Counted from the first letter of the stretch, positions 1-13,246 are shown. The stretch: 64,000 bases of DNA from Deinococcus radiopugnans ATCC 19172 (GCF_006335125.1 NZ_VDMO01000007.1:124001-188000); one strand, 5' to 3'. The notes: generated by a model from the letters alone, not told the origin. Numbers and translations are program-made.

Positions 1-87
1 CAGCGGCTGGGTCTGCTCCAGCTTCAGCGCGGTGGCGAAGCCGATTTCCATCAGCCCGCCCAGGATCAGCCAGTGCCAGCCGGTCAT
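1..87 (-). CDS. SMR-family efflux transporter, partial (C-terminus beyond the window)
   Basis: The minus strand from 87 encodes MTGWHWLILGGLMEIGFATA and then runs off the left edge. This is the first transmembrane helix of a small multidrug resistance protein, with the conserved Glu in the LMEIGF context. Its ATG overlaps the TGA of the next SMR gene by four bases (ATGA, 84-87). Paired SMR genes often make obligate heterodimers (EbrAB and YkkCD types), and the overlap suggests coupled translation. Substrate unknown; only 29 residues are visible. Confidence 0.75.
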   Translation of the reverse strand, partial: MTGWHWLILGGLMEIGFATALKLEQTQPL

Positions 88-398
88 GGCAGCACCCGCA
101 GCCCGATGATCAGCGCCACCACCACGCCCAGCAGCCCCAGCCGCAGCGGCGTGGCCGATTCGCGAAAATAGACGATGCCCACCAGCGCCGTGCCCACCGC
201 CCCGATGCCGGTCCACACCGCGTAGACCGTGCCCAGCGGCAGGGTTTCCAGCGCCCGGCTCATCAGCTGGAAGCTGGCGATGGCGAACAGCAGGAAAAAT
301 GCGCTGGGCCACTTCTTTTTAAAGCCGTCGCTGAGTTGCAGACAGGTGGTAAAGCCGATCTCACACAGGCCGGCCAGCAGCAGGGCAGTCCATCCCAC
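84..398 (-). CDS. SMR-family (SugE/EmrE-like) multidrug efflux protein
   Basis: 104 residues, the normal SMR length, with four predicted membrane helices and the membrane-embedded Glu13 in the LLLAGLCEIGFT segment of helix 1. It should act in the cytoplasmic membrane as a proton-coupled exporter of cationic compounds or guanidinium, probably as a heterodimer with the overlapping downstream SMR gene. It is divergent from the TetR regulator at 499, and two related operators lie between them, so repression by that regulator and induction by a ligand is the likely control. The precise substrate cannot be read from sequence. Confidence 0.88.
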   Translation of the reverse strand: MGWTALLLAGLCEIGFTTCLQLSDGFKKKWPSAFFLLFAIASFQLMSRALETLPLGTVYAVWTGIGAVGTALVGIVYFRESATPLRLGLLGVVVALIIGLRVLP

Positions 399-417
399 AG
401 AGGTCTCCTTCGCGTTT

Positions 418-435
418 TTAGCACAGCTGTGCTAA
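418..435. promoter_or_regulatory. TetR operator 1, 18-bp perfect palindrome
   Basis: TTAGCACAGCTGTGCTAA is a perfect inverted repeat just upstream of the SMR genes. Its half-site TGTGCTAA recurs at 480-487 in front of the TetR gene. Position and symmetry make it the likely binding site of the adjacent regulator (inference). Confidence 0.7.
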
Positions 436-467
436 ACGCGTGGACTAGAAATATCATATGGGGGCTG

Positions 468-487
468 TTATCGCAACAGTGTGCTAA
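468..487. promoter_or_regulatory. TetR operator 2, imperfect inverted repeat
   Basis: TTATCGCAACAGTGTGCTAA carries the half-site TGTGCTAA of operator 1 and a degenerate partner half. It ends 11 bases before the TetR start codon, so occupancy should block the regulator's own transcription or translation start. The centres of the two sites are about 51 bp apart. Confidence 0.55.
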
Positions 488-498
488 AACGATTCTGT

Positions 499-1098
499 AT
501 GCCCCGAATCGTCGACCACGATCAGCGCCGCGCCGAACTGACGGCGGCGGTCTGGAGCCTGATTCGCGAGCAGGGGCTGGCGGGGGTGACCATTCGCAAC
601 CTGTCGCAACGCAGCGGCTGGTCCAGCGGGGCCATTCGCCATTACCTGCCCAATCGCGAGGCCATCCTGGGCTTTGCCGCCGGGCAGATCGGCGAGCGGG
701 CCTGGGAGCGCGTGCAGTCGGTGCCGGCCAGCGACGATCCCTTCCAGGACTTCCTGAACCGGCTGGAAGTGACCCTGCCGCTGGACGAGGCCGGCCGCGT
801 GTGGCTGGAGGTGTGGCTGGCCTTCGTGGGCGCGGCGGTCAGCGATCAGGACTTCGCCGATGCCCAGGGCGTGCTGTACCGCGACCTGAACACCATTTTT
901 GTGGAGGCGTTCGAGCAGTTCGCCCGTCACGGCTGGTTGCCCGCGCACACGCCGCAGGCGGCGGCCACCGAGATTCACGCCCTGCTGGACGGCCTGAGCG
1001 TGCATCTGCTGCTGCACCAGATCAACCCCGCACAGGCCCGCACGACGCTGGAAGCAGCCCTGTCCCGCATGCTGATCCGGCCGGAACCTTCAGCCTGA
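499..1098 (+). CDS. TetR/AcrR-family transcriptional regulator
   Basis: 199 residues starting MPRIVDHDQRR. An N-terminal TetR helix-turn-helix is visible at about residues 23-45 (GVTIRNLSQRSGWSSGAIRH), followed by an all-helical ligand-binding half. An upstream GTG at 481 is in frame but lies inside operator 2, so the ATG at 499 was chosen. Divergent from the SMR pair, it is probably their repressor and autoregulated through the palindromes at 418 and 468. The 3' end overlaps the convergent DUF423 gene by 9 bp. Confidence 0.85.
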   Translation: MPRIVDHDQRRAELTAAVWSLIREQGLAGVTIRNLSQRSGWSSGAIRHYLPNREAILGFAAGQIGERAWERVQSVPASDDPFQDFLNRLEVTLPLDEAGRVWLEVWLAFVGAAVSDQDFADAQGVLYRDLNTIFVEAFEQFARHGWLPAHTPQAAATEIHALLDGLSVHLLLHQINPAQARTTLEAALSRMLIRPEPSA

Positions 1099-1473
1099 GT
1101 GCCGGGCGTCCAGCGCCGCCAGCACAAATCCCGCGATCAGCAGCACGCCGCCTATCGGGGTCACCGCGCCCAGCCACTTCACGCCGGTCAGCGCCAGGAT
1201 GTACAGCGTGCCGCTGAAGATGACGGCCCCGGCCAGCAGCAGCGCGGGCGCGCGGCGTTGCTCGGGGCGGGTGCCCAGCACCAGCAGCGCCAGCGCGGCG
1301 TACATCTGGTAACGCACCCCCGTCTCGAAATTGGTCAGCAGCTCCGGCGTCAGCCTGGCTTTCAGCGCGTGGGCGGCGAAGGCCCCCAGGGCCACTCCCA
1401 GTGCGGCCAGGATGGCCCCGGTGGGGAAGGCAGGGAGGGAGGCGGCAGAGGGGGCGGAACGGCTCAGGCGCAT
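1090..1473 (-). CDS. DUF423-family small membrane protein
   Basis: 127 residues with four hydrophobic segments and the DUF423 signature regions GVALGAFAAHALK, FETGVRYQMYAALALL and GVKWLGAVTPIGG. Members are inner-membrane proteins of unknown function. It overlaps the 3' end of the TetR gene by 9 bp in convergent orientation. A TAAGCT box on the minus strand six bases before the ATG suggests a leaderless transcript. Confidence 0.85.
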   Translation of the reverse strand: MRLSRSAPSAASLPAFPTGAILAALGVALGAFAAHALKARLTPELLTNFETGVRYQMYAALALLVLGTRPEQRRAPALLLAGAVIFSGTLYILALTGVKWLGAVTPIGGVLLIAGFVLAALDARHSG

Positions 1474-1479
1474 GGCCCC

Positions 1480-1485
1480 AGCTTA
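1480..1485 (-). promoter_or_regulatory. -10 box of a leaderless promoter (DUF423 gene)
   Basis: On the minus strand TAAGCT is followed by six bases and the ATG at 1473, the spacing expected when transcription starts at the start codon. Confidence 0.5.
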
Positions 1486-1652
1486 GGGGGAAAGGTGTGG
1501 GGTTTTGTCCTGCGCGGTGGGGCAGGGGGGTGCGGCCCAGATTCTGCCTGCTGACCCCTCTGAAAGTGCTAATTTGCTGTCCGTTACGGGATTCTCTGCC
1601 CTGCATTCCGCTGCGTACGCCATCCACCAGAAGACCCACCGGGGGAAGTGGG

Positions 1653-1719
1653 TGGGAAAAGCGGGCAACATCTGGGGAAATCAGGGGGAATTGGTGGGAA
1701 CAGGTGGTAATTCGTGGGA
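1653..1719 (+). promoter_or_regulatory. MraZ box array, cluster 1
   Basis: TGGGA-type boxes recur in phase at 1653, 1695, 1705 (TGGTA) and 1715, with G-rich variants at about 1674 and 1685. The 10-bp period equals the arrangement of MraZ operators in other bacteria (TGGGN boxes separated by five bases). It lies 130-200 bp upstream of mraZ, so autoregulation of the division operon is expected. Confidence 0.75.
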
Positions 1720-1808
1720 GGGCTTGTTACACTCCTGCGTACAACCTGAAGCCTTTCTTTATGTGCCTTTCAGGTTGAAAGGCGGGCGTGCCCTCTACCT
1801 GCGTCTTG

Positions 1809-1823
1809 TGGGAGCGGGTGGGA
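1809..1823 (+). promoter_or_regulatory. MraZ box pair, cluster 2
   Basis: Two TGGGA boxes at 1809-1813 and 1819-1823, exactly 10 bp apart, sit ten bases before the mraZ ribosome binding site (aaaggagagg, 1833-1842). MraZ bound here would lie in the 5' leader or over the transcription start. Confidence 0.6.
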
Positions 1824-1850
1824 AAAGCCGCCAAAGGAGAGGAAGAAGAT

Positions 1851-3656
<1,806 letters not shown>

Positions 3657-3666
<10 letters not shown>

Positions 3667-5015
3667 AGATTCGCAACCGCTCCCGTCTGATGCAGGTGGT
3701 GGCGACCGTGCTGTTCCTGTCACTGGTGTGGGCCTACGCGCAACTGGAGTGGAACGTGCCCAGCAGCGTGGGCCGCAGCCTGGTGCAGTCGCGCGGCACG
3801 ATCACGTCCAGCGACGGCAAGGTGCTGGCCCAGAGCGTGGACGGCAAGCGCGTGTACCCGCAGGGCCACCTGGCCGGGCAGGTGCTGGGCATGATGGGCA
3901 CCACCGACGGTCTGGAAGGCCTGGAGTACGCCTATGACCGCAGTCTGGCCTCGGGGCAGGACCTGCGCCTGACCATCAACACCAGCGTTCAGGCCGCCGC
4001 CGAATCCGCGCTGCGCAAGGCCATTCCGGAGCACGAGGCCGAGTACGGCTCGGTGGTGGTCATGGAGACCCGCACCGGACGCGTGCTGGCGGCGGCCAGT
4101 TACCCGGCCTTCGATCCCAACCACTGGCGCGACTACAGCCTGGATGCCCGGCGCAATCGCCCCTTCCTGGACGTGTACGAGCCGGGTTCGGTGATCAAAG
4201 GGCTGGTGGTGGCCGCCGCGATCAACGAGGGCCTGACCACCCCCAAGACTGTCTACGAGACGCCCATGAACCGCCACGTCGGTGGGCGCTGGGGCAGCGT
4301 CATCCACGACGCGGTGGACCATCCCAGCACCCTGACCACCAAACAGATCCTGCGTTACAGCAGCAACGTGGGCATGAGCCACATCGTGGAGAAGTTCGGG
4401 TCCGACAAGCTGCGCGCCTACTTCACGCAGTACGGCTTCGGCAGCTACCCGGACATGCCGGTGGTGCCCGCTGCCACCGGACAGCTGCAGCCGCTGCGCA
4501 AGTGGGACGATCTGGTGCGCGTGACCAACGCCTTCGGCCAGGGCATGAGTGCCACCACGCTGCAACTGGCCTCGGCCTACAACGCGCTGGCCAACGACGG
4601 TCTGTACCTCCCGCCCCAGCTGGTGGAGGGCGTGGCCGGCCCGGCCGAAAAGCGCGAGATCGTGCGTCCCGAGGTGGCCCGCACCACCCGCACCATGCTG
4701 CAGGCGGTCATTGAGGAGGGGATTCCGCATCAGGCCGGCATCAAGGGCTACGCATTGGGCGGCAAGACCGGCACGGCCCAGGTCGTCGTTGACGGGCGGT
4801 ACTCCTCGACCATCTACAACAGCGTGTTCACCGGCTTCTATCCGGTAGACGCCCCGCAAATTACGGTGGTGGCGATGGCCCACGGCGCGAAGCTGAGCTA
4901 TCACGGGTCCATGCTGGCCGCGCCCGTGTTCCGCGAAATCATGAAGGACGTGCTGTCGACCTGGGGTGCGGCCCCCCGCATTGAGGCCCCCAAGGCCGCG
5001 GAAAACGAAAAGTAG
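3657..5015 (+). CDS. ftsI: Peptidoglycan D,D-transpeptidase FtsI (PBP3-type)
   Basis: 452 residues, GTG start overlapping ftsL by 10 bp. One N-terminal membrane anchor (residues 13-28) precedes a short pedestal domain and the transpeptidase domain with all three penicillin-binding motifs: SVIK with catalytic Ser178 and Lys181, SSN at 235-237 and KTG at 370-372. It cross-links septal peptidoglycan during division. The protein is about 100 residues shorter than E. coli FtsI, mostly in the N-terminal domain. It ends the cluster here: no mur, mraY or ftsW genes follow, so the cluster is a truncated version of the usual one. Confidence 0.93.
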
Positions 5016-5505
5016 CAGATCCAGAAGCCCGCAGCGTGTCCTTCCTGAGCCTCTGCTGAGAGCTTGATGCGCTGCGGCGACGCTTTTGTCCGCAAGGCGC
5101 AGGGCCGTTCAGTTGCCCGCTCTGTCAACCGTGGCGCAACTCATGTTTCAGCGAGAAAACCTCGGCCCCGCCTCTCGAAATGCCCTGGCACGAGCCTCTC
5201 GTCCTCCTAAAGGATGAGGGGAGCGGCGAGGGATTGAACGCTCTCTCATTCTTTGGGCAATTTAGCCAACGGGGTTTTTAGGCCGTTTTGAATTGAGTCA
5301 AAAAATTTAATCTGGATTTGTGAGACCAGGGACAGGTCCGGCTCATATCCTGACGATGTTGTCCCTCTAGGCTCACCTCCAAGGTCGGGGGCGTCTTGAC
5401 GACTGCCCACAGACTTAACCACAAATCATTTCTGAACTGCGCCTGGCCCGGTGGGCCGCGCACTGGACGCGGGCCGCACCACCGCCCATGCCCCAAGGAG
5501 AACAT
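5016..5505. other. 490-bp non-coding region between ftsI and the 3D-domain gene
   Basis: No convincing gene on either strand. It is less GC-rich than its surroundings around 5240-5330. An 8-bp stem (ctcgtcct/aggatgag, about 5199-5219, one G-T pair) has no U tract. A TTGACG at about 5395 could be a -35 element for the downstream gene. A clear ftsI terminator was not found. Confidence 0.4.
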
Positions 5506-6126
5506 ATGGTTTCAAAACTCAACCGCTGGACCTTCGGCGTTTTGTTCGGCATTGCGGGCCTGGCCTGCGCGACTCCCGCCCTTCCGGCCAGCTCGGTGGC
5601 CAGCGACGCCGTGCGTCAGGCCATGGTGGTGACGCCGCCGCCCGCCCCCGTGGTTCAGCGCGCCGCGGCTCCGGCGGCGCGTCCACAGCCCACCGCGCAG
5701 GCCCAGGCGGCGCAGGCCCGGGCCGCCGCCGTCGCTCAGGCCCAGCGGCCCCAGGCTCAGCCCGCGCCCGCCGCTCCCGTGGCCGCCCTCACCGCGCGGG
5801 GCCGCTCGGCCATCGTCCGGGCCACGGCCTACAACAGCCTGGCGGGACAGACCGACAGCACGCCGTTTATCACGGCCACCGGCACCCGCACCCGCCCCGG
5901 CGTCGTGGCCCTGAGCCGCGACATGCTGCGCCTGTTCCCCTACGGCACCCGCATCACCATCGAGGACCTGAGCGGGCGCTACAACAACCTGCTGCGCGGC
6001 CGCACCTTTATCGTCGAGGACACCATGGCCGCCCGCAAGACCGGCAGCCTGGACATCTGGATGAGCACCCGCAGCCAGGCCATCAACTTCGGGGCTCGGC
6101 AGGTGCGGATCACGGCGCTTCGCTGA
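5506..6126 (+). CDS. Secreted 3D-domain (double-psi beta-barrel) protein
   Basis: 206 residues; ATG at 5506 after the SD aaggag (5495-5500). A signal peptide (about residues 1-30, cleavage near LPA-SS) is followed by an Ala/Pro/Gln-rich linker to about residue 95 and a C-terminal 3D domain: ATAYNSLAGQTDSTPF, GVVALSRDML, FIVEDTMAARKTGSLDIWM. The three Asp residues that name the domain are present. Related domains occur in MltA-type lytic transglycosylases and resuscitation factors, so a cell-wall role is plausible; the substrate is unknown. It is followed by a strong terminator. Confidence 0.85.
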   Translation: MVSKLNRWTFGVLFGIAGLACATPALPASSVASDAVRQAMVVTPPPAPVVQRAAAPAARPQPTAQAQAAQARAAAVAQAQRPQAQPAPAAPVAALTARGRSAIVRATAYNSLAGQTDSTPFITATGTRTRPGVVALSRDMLRLFPYGTRITIEDLSGRYNNLLRGRTFIVEDTMAARKTGSLDIWMSTRSQAINFGARQVRITALR

Positions 6127-6163
6127 ACATCGTCACCGCCTGAGCGTCAGGCGGAACCCACCC

Positions 6164-6191
6164 GAGTCGTCCATCTGGGCGACTCTTTTTT
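6164..6191 (+). terminator. Intrinsic terminator
   Basis: GAGTCGTCC/GGGCGACTC forms a 9-bp stem (one U-G pair) around the loop ATCT, followed by six T residues at 6186-6191. It ends the 3D-domain transcript. Confidence 0.88.
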
Positions 6192-6236
6192 GGTTGCCGG
6201 CCCGTCCTCTGGCGGTTCCGGCCAGGATGCGTCTGC

Positions 6237-6242
6237 TATCCT
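6237..6242 (+). promoter_or_regulatory. Putative -10 box, permease gene
   Basis: TATCCT lies nine bases before the ATG at 6252, just after the upstream terminator. Little or no room remains for a 5' leader. Confidence 0.4.
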
Positions 6243-6251
6243 CCGCTTCGC

Positions 6252-7457
6252 ATGTCCCGCCCCCAGCCGTCCGCCGCCCTGCCTGCCCAGCCCGGTACGG
6301 CGGCGCTGGCGTGGTCCATCGCGCGGGCGCACCTGTCGCGGCGGCGCACCCAGAATCTGCTGACCATCGGGGGAATCGCGGTGGGCGTGATGGCCCTGAT
6401 CGCCGCCCTGAGCCTGACCAACGGCTTTACCCGCGCGTTGGTGGACGCCACCCTGCGCGCCACCCCGCACCTGAGCCTGAACTCGTTCAGTCCTGGGGGG
6501 CGTGACCCCGAACTGGAAAAAGCCATTGAGGCCGACCCACGTGTGGCGGCCTTCACGCCTTTTCTGGCCGACAAGGGACTGCTGACCCGTCCGGCGGGCC
6601 TGGGCAACCGCGCGGGCGTGGACTTCGCCACCCTGTTCGGCGTGACGCCGGCCGCGGCCCAGGTGCTGCAACTGCCGCCGGGTCAGAATGAACTGCTGGC
6701 CACCCTGGGGCCGGGGGAGATCCTCCTGGGCTCGGCCCTGGCCCGCAGCATCGGCGGCTTTACCGGCGACGAGGTGCGGCTGCTCAACAGCACCCAGCGC
6801 CGGGGCAGCTTCACGGTCAAGGGCGTGTTCACCACCGGCAATTACCTGATCGACAGTGCCTACGCCTTTACCAGTCTGGCGACGCTGCAGAAGCTGCAGG
6901 ACACCACCAACATCACGGGCTACCAGTTGCGCCTGACCGATCCCAATTTGGCCCCGGACGTCGGCGCCGACCTGACCCGGCCCCGTGCCTACAGCCCCCT
7001 GCCCTGGCAGAGCGTCTACGGCACGCTGCTGGATCAGCTGGCCCTGCAGAAGAAGGTCATCGGCTTCGTGGTCTTTCTGATCGTGATTGTCGCGGCCTTC
7101 GGTATTGCCAACGTTCTGACGCTGGCGGTGTTTGAGAAGACGCAAGAAATCGCCATCCTGCGCGCCATTGGGGCGACCCGCGGGCTGATCACGCGCATTT
7201 TCCTGCTGGAAGGGCTGGTGCTGGGACTGGGCGGCCTGCTGCTGGGGAACCTGCTGGGCCTGGGCATCAGCGCGTATTTCACCGTGCGGCCCTTCCAGAT
7301 TCCCGGTGACCTGTATTTCATCACCTCGCTGCCGGTGGAAGTGCGCTGGACGGATCTGCTGGGCGTCAACGCCGTGGGCCTGATCACCACGCTGCTGGCC
7401 GCCCTGATCCCCGCGCGCCGCGCCGCCAGCATCGAACCGGCGCGGATTATTCGCTAG
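6252..7457 (+). CDS. FtsX/LolCE-type ABC transporter permease
   Basis: 401 residues with the MacB/LolC layout: a first membrane helix (about 39-60), an extracytoplasmic core domain (about 61-270), then three helices of the FtsX domain (about 277-300, 325-350, 375-393). The segment EKTQEIAILRAIGATRG just after helix 2 is the conserved cytoplasmic loop that contacts the ATPase. No ATPase gene is adjacent, so its partner must be elsewhere. Lipoprotein release or export of a hydrophobic substrate is the family role; substrate unknown. Confidence 0.85.
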   Translation: MSRPQPSAALPAQPGTAALAWSIARAHLSRRRTQNLLTIGGIAVGVMALIAALSLTNGFTRALVDATLRATPHLSLNSFSPGGRDPELEKAIEADPRVAAFTPFLADKGLLTRPAGLGNRAGVDFATLFGVTPAAAQVLQLPPGQNELLATLGPGEILLGSALARSIGGFTGDEVRLLNSTQRRGSFTVKGVFTTGNYLIDSAYAFTSLATLQKLQDTTNITGYQLRLTDPNLAPDVGADLTRPRAYSPLPWQSVYGTLLDQLALQKKVIGFVVFLIVIVAAFGIANVLTLAVFEKTQEIAILRAIGATRGLITRIFLLEGLVLGLGGLLLGNLLGLGISAYFTVRPFQIPGDLYFITSLPVEVRWTDLLGVNAVGLITTLLAALIPARRAASIEPARIIR

Positions 7458-7488
7458 GCGGGGGCGGGGCCGCAGGCCGGAACAGCCT

Positions 7489-8313
7489 TTACCCCCGCAC
7501 CTCTGCCGCCAGGTTCAGCGCCGCCTTCTTCAGGGTGACGGCGCCGCCGCCCGACGCCAGAATCTCGCCGGTGTTGCCATCCACCACCCTTGCCACCGCG
7601 CGACTCGCGCCGCTGCCATCGGGTTCCACCACCAGTTCCAGCCGCTGCCCCGGCCCCAGGTTCTGCGCGGCGTAGTTCAGCACCCAGTCGCCCCAGTTGA
7701 CGTTCTCGGGCTTCGGGGCGTTGGCTTTCGCCTCCTGCTTTTCGCGGTAGGCCTGGGTCTTCTGATCGACGTGGGTGCGGATGACCTCGTAACGTTCGGG
7801 AGCGCTCAGGGTGCCCATCGGCACCTCACGCCCGTTTTCGGGGTGGTAGACGGTGGCGTCGGCGTCTAATTTCTTCACGACGCTTGCCATGATCCGCACC
7901 TCGGCGGCGGGCAGCTCCCACGGTGGGGTGTCGTCACCCTCGGTCGGCTGGGGCATGACGCCTTCCACCAGCTGGGCCACCACGCGCTGCTGTTCCGGCT
8001 CCAGCTCGGTAACAATCTTGGCGGCAGCCTTGAAGGTGCGGGCCTGGGCCTCGTTCCTGGGCTGAATGCCCAGCGGATCCAGGACCTTCGCCACGTCCGC
8101 CGCCTCCATCAGTCGCCCGGCCTGCGGCGGCGTGAAGCCCCAGCGGTCTTGCAGGTACGCTTCGAAGGAGTCGTACCCGGCGCGGAAGAATTCATTGTCG
8201 CGGATCTCGCTCAGCGCCTGTCCGGTGCGGCGGAAATCACGCAGGCCGTCGCGCACAGTGGTTTCCAGGGCGGTCAGGCGGGCTTTCTGGTGGGGTTCAA
8301 GCTGTTCAGGCAT
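7489..8313 (-). CDS. Uncharacterised protein with DUF3102-like helical N-terminus
   Basis: 274 residues. The first 70 (QALSEIRDNEFFRAGYDSF, then a W-G-F and an R-L-M-E-A-A stretch) resemble the helical segment found at the start of many plasmid- and phage-associated DNA-binding proteins of the DUF3102/ParB type. The middle is acidic and Gln-rich; the last 80 residues look like a small beta domain (LELVVEPDGSG, VVDGNTGEILASGGGAVTL). No signal peptide or membrane segment. It is divergent from aconitase. A DNA- or RNA-binding role is only a guess. Confidence 0.6.
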   Translation of the reverse strand: MPEQLEPHQKARLTALETTVRDGLRDFRRTGQALSEIRDNEFFRAGYDSFEAYLQDRWGFTPPQAGRLMEAADVAKVLDPLGIQPRNEAQARTFKAAAKIVTELEPEQQRVVAQLVEGVMPQPTEGDDTPPWELPAAEVRIMASVVKKLDADATVYHPENGREVPMGTLSAPERYEVIRTHVDQKTQAYREKQEAKANAPKPENVNWGDWVLNYAAQNLGPGQRLELVVEPDGSGASRAVARVVDGNTGEILASGGGAVTLKKAALNLAAEVRG

Positions 8314-8416
8314 GGAATGTCCTCTGATGAATGGATTTCGTGTTGTTCCTATCGTAGTGACAGAAGATGAACGCCGTGACTGCGCGGGTGACGCCCGTCT
8401 TCTGGCGGTCGCGGCT

Positions 8417-8422
8417 TATGAT
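8417..8422 (+). promoter_or_regulatory. -10 box, acnA promoter
   Basis: TATGAT at 8417-8422 precedes an SD (aaggagg, 8444-8450) and the acnA ATG at 8460. Unlike many genes here, acnA therefore has a conventional leader. Confidence 0.5.
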
Positions 8423-8459
8423 AGGGGCAGCGCCCGCGAGGGCAAGGAGGCAATCAACA

Positions 8460-11183
<2,724 letters not shown>

Positions 11184-11196
11184 GCACGTAAGAGGG

Positions 11197-11234
11197 AAAG
11201 GTCAGATGCCGTAACGGTTGGCGTCTGACCTTTT
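11197..11234 (+). terminator. Intrinsic terminator after acnA
   Basis: AAAGGTCAGA (11197-11206) pairs with TCTGACCTTT (11224-11233), extended inward by GCC/GGC, and runs into T residues. The stem also reads as a terminator on the other strand. Confidence 0.85.
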
Positions 11235-11245
11235 CTAATTCTCTA

Positions 11246-11368
11246 GAGTATTTGTCAAAAGAGCTGTTTCCTTTTGACCGAATGGAGTGAGTGAATTTCA
11301 ACGAGCAGTCGGGAGAGTGGAGGCATCAGAAGTCTTCTTTTCTGATGCTGCAATTCGGACAACTGCTC
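11246..11368 (+). mobile_element. MITE family 1, copy A (123 bp)
   Basis: The element starts GAGTATTTGTC and ends GGACAACTGCTC, imperfect terminal inverted repeats, and is flanked on both sides by TA (11244-11245, 11369-11370). The interior (GAGTGAGTGAATTTC, AAGTCTTCT) matches the element at 57538-57700 in the opposite orientation, which is 40 bp longer. There is no reading frame for a transposase. TA duplication plus short inverted ends fits a non-autonomous derivative of an IS630- or IS427-type element (inference). Confidence 0.8.
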
Positions 11369-11406
11369 TAGAAATCGGCTTATCCCGAATAAGACTCACC
11401 GACACA

Positions 11407-11530
11407 AGACGTAAGGGATTCGAACCCTTTAGTCGCAACCAGCTAGGAGTGCCTGATCCGTAGACACTGTATTCGCGCAGCCCGCGGCCTCAACGGCGAC
11501 TCCTACATTCAACCACTCTATCAACGTCCG
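11407..11530 (-). tRNA. tRNA-like element with interrupted anticodon arm (possible degenerate tRNA-Ser)
   Basis: On the minus strand there is a near-perfect acceptor stem (GACGT/ACGTC plus one G-U), a serine/leucine-type D-arm (GAGTGGTTGAA in the loop), and a perfect T-arm (AAGGG-TTCGAAT-CCCTT). The anticodon stem GGAGT/ACTCC closes a 47-base loop instead of seven. Total length is about 124 nt and no normal anticodon can be placed. CCA is not encoded. An alternative helix AGTCGC/GCGACT is possible. It may be a decayed tRNA with an insertion or an unusual structured RNA. Its 5' end overlaps the last codons of the Uma2 pseudogene. Confidence 0.35.
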
Positions 11531-12219
11531 ATTTGAAAATATCGGATATGTGGGACAAAAGCCGAAGCTATCCAAGGCCGAAGCCCATGCTTGGGCGCGG
11601 TGGGGTCAGAGGCGGGCTGGGGTGTGTGGGGCGGCTGAAGACTCGTCCCCTCATACACGTCGTCCAGTGTCAACTCCACGTCAACACAGGGCAGCCGCAG
11701 CACTCCAGCCTCCTCGACGTACTGTTCACCCCAGCCCTCGCCCTGGCGGGTATACAACCGGGCAGCGCGGGTGGCCGTGTCGACCATCAGATACCCCTGA
11801 AGACTGGGCAACGCCGTGTACTCGGAGAGTTTCTGGCCCCGGTCTACCACTTGCGTGCTCTGGCTCAACACCTCGACGATAAAGCATGGACTGCTGGCGT
11901 CGCGGGCGTCATCGGCCATGTCCTCGCAGGTCAGCACGACATCGGGATAGTCATAGCGCGTGCCTCTGGCCTGGATTCGCACGCGCATATCACTGGCGTA
12001 GACCTTGCACCCCTGCCGCAGCGCGGGACGGTGCAGGGCGGCAATCAGGTTGGTGCCGATCAGCCCGTGCCGGCTCAGTGCGCCCGCCTGGGCATTCGGG
12101 GTGTCCTTCCCGTGCAGGGCCTAAACGAAGCCGTTCACATCCTCACGCTTGAACGGGCTGTGTTCCTCCGTGCGCAGGTATTCTGCCTCGCTGATCTTCT
12201 GGAGGGCCGAGCCGGTCAT
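11521..12219 (-). pseudogene. Uma2-family (DUF820) endonuclease-like gene with one in-frame stop
   Basis: Read from the ATG at 12219 the frame is continuous for 232 codons except for an amber codon at codon 33 (12121-12123). The surrounding sequence (EDVNGFV-stop-ALHG) strongly implies an original Tyr codon, since Uma2 proteins have GxVYAM there. The remaining protein keeps the PD-(D/E)xK-like core: DYPDVVLTC, CFIVEVLS, DRGQKLSEY. Translation could restart at the ATG at 11988 and give 155 residues lacking the first third. The C-terminal 40 residues are atypical and read into the tRNA-like element. Uma2 proteins are a large, poorly understood family expanded in cyanobacteria and Deinococcus. 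Confidence 0.8.
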
Positions 12220-12252
12220 GGGATGAGTCTCCTTCCTTCCCGAACATGCGAA

Positions 12253-12281
12253 AGGGCGGCCCGTAATGATGGGGCCGCCCT
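12253..12281 (-). terminator. Terminator between lgt and the Uma2 pseudogene
   Basis: AGGGCGGCC (12253-12261) pairs with GGCCGCCCT (12273-12281). On the minus strand it follows lgt by 18 bp and ends in TTTCG; on the plus strand it runs into TCTTTCT, so it may work in both directions. Confidence 0.7.
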
Positions 12282-12298
12282 CTTTCTGGTTACTTGCT

Positions 12299-13246
<948 letters not shown>

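Noticed and set aside
5199..5219. Stem-loop after ftsI as a terminator
   Set aside because: Eight-bp stem with a G-T pair and no U tract; not enough to call.
11407..11530. Group I intron in a tRNA gene
   Set aside because: The insert is about 40 bases, far shorter than any group I intron, and has none of the conserved P, Q, R, S elements.
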